NCBI RefSeq assembly: GCF_963576675.1
Contig: NC_088915.1
Location: 89,413,501 to 89,477,500 of the forward strand
From: Euphorbia lathyris
Taxonomy: Eukaryota > Streptophyta > Magnoliopsida > Malpighiales > Euphorbiaceae
Reading direction: 5' to 3'
Length of the DNA: 64,000 bases
Shown here one piece after another: positions 8,601 to 19,172 of the stretch (position 1 is the stretch's first letter; every line of letters begins with the position of its first letter). Below the pieces are notes generated by a model, which had not been told where the DNA came from, did no database searches, and worked only from the letters and a program-made list of their open reading frames with translations. The position numbers and the translations under genes are program-made.

Positions 8601-11416
8601 TTTGTGCATTATTCATCCATTGTATCAATTTATGCGTTTTCTGATCCCGGTCCTATGTTCATTGGCTTAAAGTGCCAAATAAGTAGTTTGTTTCGTACCC
8701 GAGTTAAAGAATTTCCTTTCTCCACTCTGGTACTGTAATATAAAGAATAAAGCTGCTGAAAAATCGTAATAAAGGAATATCTGACTAGATGTGGAAGTCT
8801 CGCAATTTGTAACGGTCTAGCCACATTGACAACTCGTAGAAATAACATAAAATAAGACGAGGATACATGGAATCAAAGAGAAGTCATTAGTAGAAAAAGA
8901 TTAACTTACAGCAGTAATGGGAATCTCATGGATGTCAAACCAAGAAGGCATCAAAGCACCATCTGCAAGGGCAAGAAAATCGCTTAAAACAAATCCTGAA
9001 GAAAAAGTTAATATTTTGCACAGTTTCATGCTACATAAAACATGTTAAGCTCATTGAATAACTAATATGTAGCACGGAAACTGTCCGTCGCTAGTGTTTC
9101 CGTGTTTCGTGTCCGTTTCCGTTTCTTTTCTGTTTCAATTAAGGTTTCCTAGCTATATTTTTATAGAAACAACGTTTCTCGGTGTCCGTTTCCATTTCCG
9201 TTTAATATTGGATAAAACTTAAGCTTAGAAAAGAAAAGGAACCAAAAGCCTACTCAACAAACTCTACATTGTACAAGACATTGATAGATTAAATCACATG
9301 TTAAACACACTCAATTCGGCACATAAACAATAGAAGATCGGCGACCTTATGACACCCCATTTCGAACTAGTTCATAACATTGCAAGTAATCAAATGATTC
9401 TCCCCAGTAATTAGTTCAATCGTTGTCAATATAAGGCATAACTCAGAATTACCCAAAATTCACTAATAGATATATAAGATACAAACATGTTAAACTCACT
9501 GCAGAACTAATAGATAAAAATTAAGCTTAGAAAAGAAAAGGAACCAAAAGGCCATTCAACAAACTCTACATTGTACAAGACATTGTTCAATTAAATCACT
9601 TCTTAACACACTCAATTGGGCTCATAAACAATAGAAGTCTAGAAGATTCTCGACCATACAACACTCCATTTCGAATTAGTTCATAGCATTGCAAGTTATC
9701 ACATGATTCGCCCCAATAATTAGTTCACTCTTTGTCAATATAAGGCATAGAAACAGAATTACCCAAAATTGATTAATAGACACATATGATACATACAGCA
9801 GAAGCATCAGAAATAACGGAGGGCAAATCAATGCATTGCAATTCAAAAACATATTTGATTGTAATCATGCAACAAACCCCCCACATGAGTTAATATTTTA
9901 CCCACTCAACAAACTCTACATTGTACAAGACATTGCTCGATTAAATCACATCTTAACACACACAATTCGGCACATAAACAGTAGAAGATCGTGACCTTAT
10001 GACACCTGATTTCGAATTAGTTCATAGCATTGCAAGTAATCACATGATTAATTAGTTCGATCTTTGTTAATATAAGGCATAACTGTGAATTACCCAAAAT
10101 GACACAAATATCATAAACATAAAAAAAAGCACAGAGGACTAAATCAATGCCTCACAATTCTAAAACATATTTGATTGTAATCGTGCAACAAAACCCCCAC
10201 ATGGCTAATAATTTCAATCAGACGAGCAAACAAAGTAAGAAACACCCAAAAACAAGATTAACTCCCAATTACCCAAAAAAATTATAAAATTAGAGCGAAT
10301 TAGAATAGTTCTTACAATTGCAAGTGACTGGGCTATTAGGAGCAGAAGGGAAAGACCATTTGGTAGTTCTGAACTCGGGAAAAGAGAAGAGAGTTTTGAT
10401 GGGTTCATTAGCTGGACCGGAATCACCCAATCCATGAAGCCATAGAATGAAACTACGAGCCATGGATTGTGAATTCAGAGAAGAAGAAGAAGGGCTAGGG
10501 CCAGGTTTCAAGTATAATATAAATACAAGTGTGAAGAAGATGACCAGTGCAAACAATACAACTGGTTTCACAGCTACTATCATAAGCTGCATTTTTATTG
10601 TAAGAGACATTGATCGATTAGAGGACGAGCCTTGGCCCAATAGTAAACGTTGTTGTTGTGTGACCGAGAGGTCACGGGTTCGAGTCTTAGGAGCGGGCTC
10701 TTGCCAACAATTGGCAGGGGAAGGTTTGCCCCGATACACCCTTGTGGTGGGATCCCTCCCCGGACCCTCGCTTAGCAGGGACGCGTAGTGCACCCGGCCA
10801 GCCTTTAGACACAGAAATTGACCTTACCGCACCCCATTTGGAATTAGTTCATAGCATTGCAAGTAATCACATGATTCTCCCCAATAATTAGTTCAATCTT
10901 TCTCAACACAAGGCATAACTCAGAATTACCCAAAATTGATCAATAGATATACATAACACAAACAGCAGAAGAGGGCTAAATCAATGCCTCGCAATTCAAA
11001 AAAAAACCCGCATGGTTAATAATTTCAATCAGACAAGCAAACAAAGTGACATTGTGCCGAATCAAACATCCAAAAATACAATTAACTCTCAATTACACAA
11101 AAAATTTCTAAAATTAGAGAGAATTAGAAGAGTTCTTACAATTGCAAGTGACTGGATTATTAGGAGCAGAAGGGAAAGACCATTTGGTAGTTCTGAACTC
11201 GGGAGAAGAGAAGAGAGTTTTGATGGGTTCATTAGCAGGACCGGAATCACCCAATCCATGAAGCCATAGAATGAAACTACGAGCCATGGATTGTGAATTC
11301 GGAGTGGAAGAAGGGGGGTTAGGGCTAGGCTTCAAGTATAATATAAATACAAGTGTGAAGAAGATGACCAGTGCAAACAATACAACTGGTTTCGCAGCTA
11401 CTGGTATAAGCTGCAT
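5622..11416 (-). CDS. SOBER1-like: SOBER1-like carboxylesterase / acyl-protein thioesterase (alpha/beta hydrolase), six exons
   Basis: Exons on the minus strand are 11416-11140, 8962-8910, 7624-7501, 7420-7299, 6691-6584 and 5711-5622; all introns are GT-AG and the joined frame is 257 aa plus TAG. The product has an N-terminal hydrophobic segment (about residues 8-28), then the hydrolase from MARSFILWLHGLGDSG (residue 44). The triad is visible: Ser149 in GFSQGG, Asp203 in HGLAD and His235 in GLAHS. The family hydrolyses ester or thioester bonds such as S-palmitoyl groups on proteins; in Arabidopsis SOBER1 is linked to suppression of effector-triggered responses (known of the family). The membrane segment suggests anchoring, which is inference. 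An upstream in-frame ATG at 11449 would add 11 residues. Exon 1 has a second copy at 10592-10316. Introns 4 and 5 consist mostly of one foldback element family, yet the frame is intact. Confidence 0.9.
5795..6573. mobile_element. Mutator-like MITE 'GGGTTAAATG', copy 1, in intron 5 of the SOBER1-like gene
   Basis: Inverted ends GGGTTAAATGCA... and ...TACATTTAACCC are flanked by a perfect 10-bp duplication, gatattttac (5785-5794 and 6574-6583). The right duplication is also the first 10 bases of the intron (GTAAAATATC on the minus strand), so the element landed exactly 10 bp inside the splice donor. A second MITE (5992-6402) sits inside it; without that the element is about 368 bp. Confidence 0.9.
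5992..6402. mobile_element. Foldback MITE, 'TAAATTACACC' family, nested in copy 1
   Basis: Ends gggtaaattacaccca and tgggtgtaatttaccc are perfect inverted repeats, and the arms stay complementary to the centre. Flanks are A/T-rich and match in about 7 of 10 positions. It separates the two halves of the GGGTTAAATG element, so it is the younger insertion. Confidence 0.85.
6771..7267. mobile_element. Mutator-like MITE 'GGGTTAAATG', copy 2, in intron 4 of the SOBER1-like gene
   Basis: The left end is GGGTTAAATGCACCATTGGTC and the right end is the degenerate inverse, ending near gtgcattaaactcc. The flanks atagttcat and caagttcat match partly. The arms are complementary to a palindromic 'ggctgccac' core near 6990-7070. 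The element makes up about 497 of the 607 bp of intron 4. Confidence 0.8.
7745..7960. repeat. Short local repeat, 'tatttcgagccggatctatagggc' type words
   Basis: Within intron 2 the words 'ctatttcgag' and 'atctatagggc' recur three times at 7795-7945, and 'cagaatcttac' type words recur too. The same words are found inverted at 5310-5430. No ends or coding content were recognised. Confidence 0.45.
9060..9215. repeat. Fragment of the 'cggaaacgg/ccgtttcc' repeat
   Basis: It is rich in 'gtttccgt' and 'gtccgtttcc' words and is related to the CTATGTTGCAC elements at 21996-22134 and 23024-23347, which carry 'cggaaacg' words. It lies in intron 1 of the SOBER1-like gene. Confidence 0.35.
9222..10200. 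repeat. Intronic tandem repeat, about 300-350-bp units
   Basis: The word 'caacaaactctacattgtac' starts at about 9256, 9558 and 9907, each followed by 'cacaattcggc'-type, 'acaccccatttcgaa' and 'aggcataactc' words. A fourth, partial unit continues at 10817-11000 beyond the SINE. The duplication of exon 1 is part of the same repeating structure. Confidence 0.8.
10316..10592 (-). CDS. Tandem duplicate of exon 1 of the SOBER1-like gene (alternative first exon or relic)
   Basis: This 277-bp segment matches exon 1 at 11140-11416 in length and is open throughout. It starts MQLMIVAVKP, keeps the hydrophobic segment and MARSFILWLHGLGDSG, and ends with the same TTGCAAT/gtaag donor. It could therefore splice in frame to exon 2 as an alternative first exon. 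A few amino acids differ (for example FPEF for SPEF). Just upstream on the minus strand lie an intron-type repeat and a SINE instead of the sequence found upstream of the first copy, so its own promoter is doubtful. It has no acceptor, and adding 277 bp inside the mRNA would shift the frame. Confidence 0.75.
10622..10816 (+). mobile_element. Au-type SINE (tRNA-derived)
   Basis: The head has an A-box-like 'ggcccaatagtaaacg' and a B box 'cacgggttcgagtct' at about 10673-10687. The body carries the 'ccctccccggaccctcgc' and 'gtgcacccggcc' words that I know from the plant Au SINE family, ending 'agccttt'. G+C content is higher than that of its surroundings. It is inserted in the intron repeat between the two exon 1 copies. 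No clean target duplication is seen. Confidence 0.85.
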
Positions 11417-11449
11417 TTTTCCTCCTTCCACGCCCAATTTTTGTTCCAT

Positions 11450-11535
11450 GTTTTTTTACCGACGGAAATCGATGGGGGAAATTACTTTGATACCCTCAGT
11501 TATTTTTATGTATAGTTAAGCAATTTCAATCAATT
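11450..11535 (-). promoter_or_regulatory. Presumed 5' UTR/promoter-proximal region of the SOBER1-like gene
   Basis: This short stretch lies between the start codon and the foldback element at 11536-12045. No clear TATA box was found. If transcription starts here the promoter must extend into or past that element. Confidence 0.3.
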
Positions 11536-12045
11536 GATTAAATTACATCTATGGCCACTAAACTTTACTTATTTTCATGTATGACCACTAAACTTCAAAA
11601 TGTAATATAAAATTTATTCAATTTTACATTTTCTAGTATTATGTCCACTAAATTTCAATTAATGCCTTAAAATGACCGTTTGATCTAAATAGAAAATTAA
11701 ATAATATTCTAAACAACTTTAATTCTTTAAATCTTTCGATTTGAGGTCGTTTGGGTGTTGTTTGGTTAGTAGAGAAAATGAATTTTAAAAAAAGAAAGCT
11801 CAAACAATTATGATTTTTGGAAAATAAAAAATTTGATTTCATAGAAAATTTGGTTCTAAATAATTTTAATTCTTCAATATTTTCATTTTAATGTTGTTAA
11901 CGGTTATTTTGGAGCGTTAGTTAAAGTTTAATGATTAGAATGTTAAAAAAGTATAAAATTAAATGATTTGTATGTTATATTTTTAAATTTAGTATCCGTA
12001 TCTTAAAAATTAGTAAATTTCAATGATCATGGATGTAATTTATCC
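11536..12045. mobile_element. Foldback MITE, 'TAAATTACA' family, upstream of the SOBER1-like gene
   Basis: Left end gattaaattacatctatgg and right end catggatgtaatttatcc are inverted. The interior is palindromic and contains the same 'attaaagttg / tttaattcttcaa' core as the copies at 2644-3161 and 5992-6402. No target duplication was recognised. Confidence 0.7.
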
Positions 12046-12193
12046 TATAAAGTTTAAATATGTGATATATTCTTCTTGGTCAAACTAATTCTTAGTCTAA
12101 GAGTTTTTTTTTTTTTATGTGATATCATCCAAATACAATATAAAAGATAGCTTAAAGCTAACACAGAATTCATCATGAGAAGAAGAAAAAAAA

Positions 12194-12765
12194 TGGTAAA
12201 TTCTAAAAAAATCCTCCGTGGTTTCATGTAGTTCAAAAAAACCTTGTGGTTTGTTTTTACCAAAAAAAGGGACTGTGTTATACGCCGTTACCCAAAAAAT
12301 GGAAAATGGTTTAACACCGTTAAAAGTGCTGACGTGGCGAAGGGTAAAATGGAAAAAAAAAAAATTTTTCTTCTTCTTCTAATTTTTTTTTAATTCTTCT
12401 TCAGAACGTCTGAAATCCAGACGTGATGAACGTCTGGATTTCAGACGTTCTCCAGAATTCTGGAAAATTTCTAGAATTCTGGAAAATTTCCAGAAATTTT
12501 GGAAAATTCCAGAATTCTGGAAATTAAAAAAAAGAAGAAAAAAAAGAAGAGAAGAGAGAGAGAGGAAGAAGAAAAGAAAGGAGGAAGAGAGAGAAAAATA
12601 AAAAAAAAAAATAAAATAATTTTTCCCGTTTTACCCTTTGCCACGTCAGCACTTTTAATGGTGTTAAGCCATTTTCCGTTTTTCGGGTAACGACGCACAG
12701 TCCTTTTTTTGTAAAAACAACTTGAACTACATGAAACCACAGGGAATTTTTTTAGAATTTATCCA
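12194..12765. mobile_element. Foldback MITE with 'TGGTAAATTCTAAAAAAAT' ends and an 'ACGTCTGG' core
   Basis: Outer arms (gtggtttcatgtagttcaa and its inverse) are almost perfect over about 150 bp. The centre carries nested palindromes: CAGACGTGATGAACGTCTG at 12418-12436 and a run of 'gaattctggaaa' units at 12451-12525. Flanks are runs of A, so the duplication cannot be judged. An element with the same core lies at 62213-62832. Confidence 0.75.
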
Positions 12766-13172
12766 AAAAATTATGAAGAGTAGAAAAACCATAAAATGTA
12801 CATTAAATATATTTATTTACGTAAATCTAATCTAAATCTGTAAAGAACTAATTGCAATTTTATTTTTATTATTTAGGTTATTTTCAACATTCGGATTTGA
12901 TTTTTTTTTTTTTTACAACTAGATAGATCTCGTAATCTAAAGACAAGATCTATGGTTTTAGACTCTTGCTAAATCCTTTTAATATAAATGAAAAGAGATA
13001 TAGAGTGTCAAAAAAATTTATGCATAGACATTATTTTTATTAATTTAATAAAAAATGATTCCATTAATTTCTAAAATTTATTTTGAAACAAATTAACTGA
13101 TCAAATTAACCATTCATCCCAAATTTTGTAAATGGTAGAGAAAAACTGAGTTGCCCAATATATTAATATAAA
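12766..13172. other. AT-rich intergenic DNA, nothing recognised
   Basis: No ORF, RNA gene or element end is recognisable. Confidence 0.5.
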
Positions 13173-13622
13173 GGAATAAGGTGTAAAAATACTCTAACGT
13201 TGATTGTTAGAAGCAATTTATCTCTAATGTAAAATAGTGTAATTTTACCCGTTAGAATTAATTTCACCCGTAATATTAGAAAACACAGATATTTATTTCT
13301 TGTTCTGCACTGGTTACATATCAGTTGATTCTAAAAAAAAAATATTTCACATATTTTTTTTGGTGTGTAATAGAATCGAAGATTGATATTTTTAAATTGG
13401 AAGAAATGTTTAAATTTGTTTTGTCCAACTCGTATAAAATACAGTATAATTTTTTATTTTAATTTTTCACGATTATTCATGTGTTTGTGATCTGTTACTA
13501 ATGAGTAATAAAATTACACACTTGTAAAACATAGATGATTTTAATTGTTTTTTAAATTAATCCAATTTGTCAATATTAAGAGTAAATTAGTCTTGACCGC
13601 GAACATTAGGGGTATTTTGCAA
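13173..13622. mobile_element. Foldback MITE, 'AAGGTGYAAAAATA' family
   Basis: The left arm (ataaggtgtaaaaatactct, then aacgttgattgttaga) is inverted at 13580-13622 (gaacattaggggtattttgc). The same ends bound the nested group at 61940-63891. It lies within 200 bp of the pyruvate carrier start codon. Confidence 0.55.
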
Positions 13623-13801
13623 AAAAAAAAAAATTCTATGCACAAACAAGCTCTCAAAAACGCCTCGTTTTAATTGTCAACTCCATAGAATAATAGCTCC
13701 GGGTCCACATTAGCTGACGTGGCACTATTTGATTGGTCGGTTCCTTTAAATCCATAAAAACCTCCCTCACCAGACCTAACGCTCAGACCGACGAGAGAAT
13801 C

Positions 13802-16800
13802 ATGGCCTCTTCCAAACTTCAGGCTTTGTGGAATCACCCTGCCGGACCAAAAACCAGTGAGTTATCTCCGATGCTTTTGTTCCGATATCTCTGTATTTTT
13901 TTCCATTTTTCATTGATTCTGCTATAGCTCAACCCAGAAATATATATATATATATATCTAATCTTTAGAATTTAGATTCAATATTTTCTATCTCTCGATT
14001 GTTTTCTATGATTTGAATCTCTTAGAGTTTTACTTGCATTCAAACCCAATTTTTTCTCACTTTTTGTTTTCTGACTTAGATTCTTAAAAAAATTAAAAAT
14101 CCCAATGTTTGGTGTTTCTGCTGTCCCTAAATGCAACTTGGTCAATTTAATTTTGCCCTCTTTTAATTTGTGGCTGCAGTTTTGTTTATCCATGGAAATT
14201 CATTTTATTATCTATTGCCATTACAATTCATGGAATGTAAAAGAAAATGATTTGACTTTTGTGATCCAGTAAGGTCCATTACGTTCACACAGATGCTGTA
14301 ATCATACTTTCTCTATATCGGTTTAGAATTTTGTTTGTTCAATTGACAAGTGTGTTGAGAGAAAGTTAGCAAGTAATTTATGAATTTTGGTGTCATTACT
14401 TATCTTAGGCCATTGAACCCTGTTACTGTTTGATAAGAGAGTGTGAGATAGTACTTTGTGGCCTGAATAGGTTTTTTCGGTGCCTGAGATAAGACAGAAA
14501 GATGATCAGCGTGAAGCCGAACCCACCTCGATGCCTAAATTAGCAGAGTTTTGGACAGAGTAATTGAGAGTAAATTGCAATAGCTGTGTATGTACCATGA
14601 ATATGTGACCGCATTCTATCTATTGACATTACAATTCATGGAATTTAAAGGAAAATGATTTGACTTTTGTGATCTAGTAAGGTCCATTACGTTCACACGG
14701 ATGTTGTAATCATACTTTCTCTATATGTCAGTTTAGATTTTTTTTTTTGTTCAATTGACAAGTGTGTAGAGAGAAAGCTAGCAATTGTATTTTATGAGTT
14801 TTTGTGTCATTACTTATCTTAGGCCATTGAACCCCGTTACTGTTTGATACGAGAGAATCTGTGAGATAGTACTCCGTCGACTTAAAAGGTTTTTTCGGTG
14901 CCTAGATAAGACATAAAGATGATCTGTTGTGAGGCCATTGACCGCAACCCGACTCTGATGCCTAAGTTAGCATAAGTTTGGACAAAGTACTAAGCAATTG
15001 AATGTAAGGGCCATTTGTTTGCCAGAAAATATTAAGTAGCAATATATTTTCCTGATTTTTCGGTTTGTTTTCATAGGTTAATAAGTCTAACCTAAAATTT
15101 TAACAGAGTAAAATATTTTCCTAAGCCTTTTAGAACCCTGCTCCATTTCTTCCTACCCTTTTGAAATAGTAACCACCCACCACTTCTTCTTGTCCTTTGG
15201 TGTTATAGCCAAACAGCGAAAACTATTTTATTTTCCAACAAAAAAATTTCTTACCCCAATATTTTCCGGCAAACAAACGGGGTCTAAATTGCAATAGTTG
15301 TGTGTATGTACCTTGATATTGTGATCGCGTTTATTTATAGGAAGCCAAGAGGTAAAGTCATCATTTCAACCTACTCCTTAGATTCCTCGGAAGATGCATT
15401 TCAGGTAATTTGCATTATGCTTGATTTGGGATTCTCTAATCCTAGGCGAGATTAAAAGGTTCTGATCCGAGGAGGAATCGGATAGCGTTCTATTGGTCCA
15501 CATGTCTGAGGAGAGGATTTATTCCTTTTTAGCTTGATCTGACGGCTTCCCTTGATCCGGGGCGTCTCTGCTCGCTTAAGATGAGAATAAGTGTACAGTG
15601 TACACTACAATGATATTATGTGCATGATATCACTGTTAATATATGATTCTTGTAGTAGTATAATTTATGTATTTTCGACTTGTGTAGCTTAAAAATTGTT
15701 GTCTTGTTGCAGTTCACTTTTGGGCTCCAACTTTTAAATGGGGCATCAGCATAGCAAATGTTGCTGACTTTGCTAAACCACCCGAGAAGATTTCATACCC
15801 TCAGCAAATAGGTATGCGACTTTCTCATCCGCAATTTCACGATTCCATTCTCCCTTATAATTCATGATACCTGATAGAGAATGTGATAGATAATGATATA
15901 TATGAGTGAATCAAGGGAAATAATGGAATAGAAAAGTGATAGATGGACAGGGTTGGCTGGATTTTGTTGTGTTAGAGGTTGTATATAGATCCGTTAGGCG
16001 GTTAGGGGGAGTGGAATGGCATTCTGGAAATCATTTTGGGAATCGGCTTTTGGCTCAGTAGGAGAAGTTCTCTCCTTGGGCTAGTGCAGGATAGAGTTCT
16101 TTCTGTATTAGATAATCCATTTCATTGTTCTATAGTCGTTAATTTCTCTATTATTAGTAATATAAGTTCTATTTCTTTATATTACTGTTTACTCCCCCCG
16201 GTTCATAATAGAAGTCTTTTAAGGTTAATGCACACTAATTAAGAAATGCAATTAATTTTAAGTAAAAGACTTTGTTATCCTTGTAATAATTGCATCCACT
16301 AGTAACTTTATCTATTCCCAAAATAAAAAGTCAACTTAAATAGGGGTATATTTGGTAAAAGTAAATTAATGTGCATAGATTTAAGTAAAATGTCATGTAT
16401 TGTGGAACAAAAAAAACTCTCTAGAAAGACTTCTATTGTGGACCGGAGGGAGTATTGATCTGAGTTTGTGTTTTAGTTTCCATCATCCACAATTTCACAA
16501 TTCGATTCTCCCTTATAATTCATGATAACTTATAGAGAATATGATAGATAATGATATATCTGAATCAAGGGCAATAATGGAATAGAAAAGTGGCACATGG
16601 ATAGGGTTAGCTGGAATTTGTTACGTTAGAGGTTATATATAGATCATTACGGGGAGTGAAAGGGCATTCTGGAATTCATTTTGAGAATCGGGCTTTGGCT
16701 TGGGAGGAGAGGTTCTCTCCTTAGGCTAGTGCAGGATCGAGTTCTTTCTACATTGTATTATCCATTTCATTGTTCTGTAGTCATTAATTTCTCTATTCAT

Positions 16801-18618
16801 ATTAGTGTTTGTTGATCTGAGTTTGTGTTTGAGTTTGCATCATCCGCAATTTCACGATTCGATTCACCTTTATAATTCATGATACTTGATAGAGAATGTG
16901 ATAGATAATGATATATGTGAATCAAAGAGCAATAATGAAATAGAAAAGTGACAGATGGATAGGGTTAGCTGGAATTTGGTACGTTAGAGGTTATATATAG
17001 ATCAGTTAGGGGGAGCGAAAGGGCATTCTGGAATTCATTTTGGGAATCGGCCTTTGGCTCGGGAGGAGAGGTTCTCTCCTTAGGCTAGTGCACGATAGAG
17101 TTCTTTCTGCATTAGATTATCCTTTTCATTGTTCTGTAGTCATTAATTTCTCTTTTTATATCAGTATTTGTTGATCTGAGTTTGTGTTTGAGTTTCCATC
17201 ATCCGCAATTTCACGATTCGATTCTCCCTTATAATTCATGATAACTTATAGAGAATGTGATAGATAATGATATATCTGAATCAAGGGCAATAATGGAATA
17301 GAAAATTGACACATGGAGCTGGAATTTGTTATGTTAGAGGTTATATATAGATCAGTTAGAGGGAGCAGAAGGACATTCTGGAATTCATTTCGGGAATCGG
17401 CTTTTGGCTCGGGAGGAGAGGTTCTCTCCTTAGGCTAGTGCAGGATCGAGTTCTCTCTGCATTAGATTATCCATTTCATTGTTCTATAGTCATTAATTTC
17501 TTGTATTATCGGTAATACAAGTTCTATTTATTCATATTAGTGTTGATCTGAGTTTGTGTTTGAGTTTCCATCATCCGCAATCTCACGATTTGTTTCACCC
17601 TTATAATTCATGATACCTGATACAGAATGTGATAGATAATGATATATGTAAATCAAGGGGAATAATAGAATAGAAAAGTGACACACGGGATAGGGTTAGC
17701 TTGAATTTGTTATGTTAGAGGTTATATATAGATCAGTTAGGGGGAGCGGAAGGGCATTTTGGGAATCGGACTTTGGCTTGGGAGGAAAGGTTCTCTCCTT
17801 AGGCTAGTGCACTATAGCATTTCATTGTTCTATAGTCATTAATTTCTCTATTATCAGTAATATAAGTTCTATTTCTTCGTATTAGTGTTTGTTGATCTGC
17901 GTTCGTGTTGAGTTTCCATCATCCGCAATTTCATGATTCGATTCTGCCTTATAATTCATGATACCACTCTATCCATCTCGCTTCTCATATAACCAGCACA
18001 TTGTTGTGTTACTTTTCTCTGTATGCCATTGTAATGTCACTTTTTTAGCATTTCGATACCATTTTGGGATACTAAGATCTTATATTTGCACTTTGATTGC
18101 AGCTGTTACAGCCACCGGAATTATATGGTCACGCTACAGTACTGTAATCACGCCGGTAAGTGTGGGATTGATGGAAAAATATTGCGTCTTTGAAGATGAA
18201 ATAGTGTCCATTCTTCAACTTTGTCAGTGTTATCTTAACCTTTTGAGTAATATATCTTGTGACACGGCAGCTTCATTCTTGTTTCCACATCGTGCTTATA
18301 TATGTGATACACAATTATTCAGTTCGTTTGTTATTCCTTACTATGTCGATTCTTGTTCATCTTTGATGCAGAAAAACTGGAATCTGTTTAGTGTAAATGT
18401 TGCGATGGCTGTCACCGGCCTCTATCAACTATCGCGCAAAATACAGTAAGTTTTGTTTCTATCATCGTTCTTATCTTATTTTTTCCCATTTACAATTGAT
18501 ATTTTACAGCCGTACATACTCGAAGATGTTCTTTAGACTTCTGAAAGTCCATTCTTTCCATATTTCCAGGCATGATTACTCTTCTTCTGGGGAAGAAGCT
18601 GCTACCGTAAAAGAATAA
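13802..18618 (+). CDS. MPC2-like: Mitochondrial pyruvate carrier subunit, MPC2-type, five exons
   Basis: Exons are 13802-13856, 15713-15811, 18103-18155, 18372-18445 and 18570-18618; all introns are GT-AG and the joined frame is 109 aa plus TAA, the usual length for the family. The protein begins MASSKLQALWNHPAGPKT, then IHFWAPTFKWGISIAN, SRYSTVITPKNWNLFSVN and AVTGLYQLSRKI, the conserved core of plant MPC2/NRGA1-type subunits, with hydrophobic segments around residues 20-35, 50-70 and 75-95. In the family two different subunits form an inner-membrane heterodimer that imports pyruvate into mitochondria. The acidic C-tail (HDYSSSGEEAATVKE) is encoded by the last exon. Introns 1 and 2 are swollen by repeats and MITEs, while introns 3 and 4 are short. 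It converges with the minus-strand gene at 19173-25669. Confidence 0.95.
14211..15334 (+). repeat. Direct duplication of about 410 bp in intron 1 of the MPC gene
   Basis: Copy 1 runs about 14211-14614 and copy 2 about 14619-15334. Both start 'tctattg.cattacaattca' and end 'aaattgcaatag.tgtgt'. Copy 2 is longer because it contains the Tourist-like element at 15008-15284; copy 1 preserves the empty site. Confidence 0.85.
15008..15284. mobile_element. Tourist-like (PIF/Harbinger-type) MITE
   Basis: Left end GGGCCATTTGTTTGCC and right end GGCAAACAAACGGGGTC are inverted, and the flanks are the 3-bp duplication TAA (15005-15007, 15285-15287). The matching place in the upstream duplicate (about 14565-14575) reads straight through, which confirms the insertion. 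It is 277 bp and non-coding. Confidence 0.85.
15825..17965 (+). repeat. Tandem array, about 350-370-bp unit, five to six copies in MPC intron 2
   Basis: The word 'catcatccgcaatttcac' or a close variant begins units near 15825, 16484, 16839, 17198, 17569 and 17918. Units share 'cttataattcatgata', 'gtgatagataatgatata' and 'gaggttctctccttaggcta'. The first unit is longer because of the Stowaway element at 16192-16452, and the last is partial. The array forms most of the 2.3-kb intron. It has no coding role that I can see. Confidence 0.9.
16192..16452. mobile_element. Stowaway MITE (Tc1/mariner type)
   Basis: The ends CTCCCCCCGGTTCATAATAG and CTATTGTGGACCGGAGGGAG are inverted and flanked by the dinucleotide TA on both sides (16190-16191, 16453-16454), the signature of Stowaway. 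It is 261 bp. Other units of the tandem array have the uninterrupted site ('gtgtttgttgatctgag'). Confidence 0.9.
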
Positions 18619-19172
18619 TGACGAAAATCTGCCTACATTCCTTTCGTGCTTGCACATTTGAAGCCGTTTTGCCATCCCGTCTTGCATTTTGTTCAACATT
18701 TTCAATCTGAAATTGGATGGTTTTATTTGTGTTCCTTTAAAGGCTCTGAATATTGAAGTAACAAATGTTTATTGTTGTACTTGGAAGACTGGTATGGACG
18801 GGAAAATTTATTACGCTACGACAAATAAATGCCTTATTTTTGAGCTGCAGTTCTTTGAATAAGTTACGGTGAAATATCAGTTAGACGTGATGAATCAATT
18901 ATATCTCGAAGAAAAACTAAGAACCAAAGGAATTATAGGGAAAAAAGATCAGTTGTTCCAATTATGAAAAAAAAGTAGCCAGGGTAGTCGTTACAGGTTA
19001 CAATCAGCTCGACGAGGAGCATAAAAATGAAAGAGAAAAAGTCTGCCACTCCCTAAAACAACTGGTGGCTATATAGACAATCTCTGGGAAAATTTGTCTC
19101 CGTATCAGCAACAAAAAAAATGTCTATTTCTTCTGTTGTATGAGTCAAATATCTATCGAAAATACCTCAAAA

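Noticed and set aside
10660..10700. A possible tRNA gene (B-box 'gggttcgagtc')
   Set aside because: There is no complete cloverleaf, and the downstream sequence is that of an Au-type SINE.
10447..10788. A 113-codon plus-strand open frame
   Set aside because: It is antisense to the duplicated exon 1 and runs into the SINE; the minus strand encodes the conserved hydrolase start.
12499..12740. Open frames of Lys/Glu or Phe/Ser runs, also at 62370-62706
   Set aside because: They are translations of the A/G- or T/C-rich centres of the foldback elements.
17958..18449. A 163-codon open frame over exons 3 and 4 of the pyruvate carrier gene
   Set aside because: It only runs through introns without stops by chance; splicing at the consensus sites gives the full conserved carrier, and the intron parts resemble nothing.
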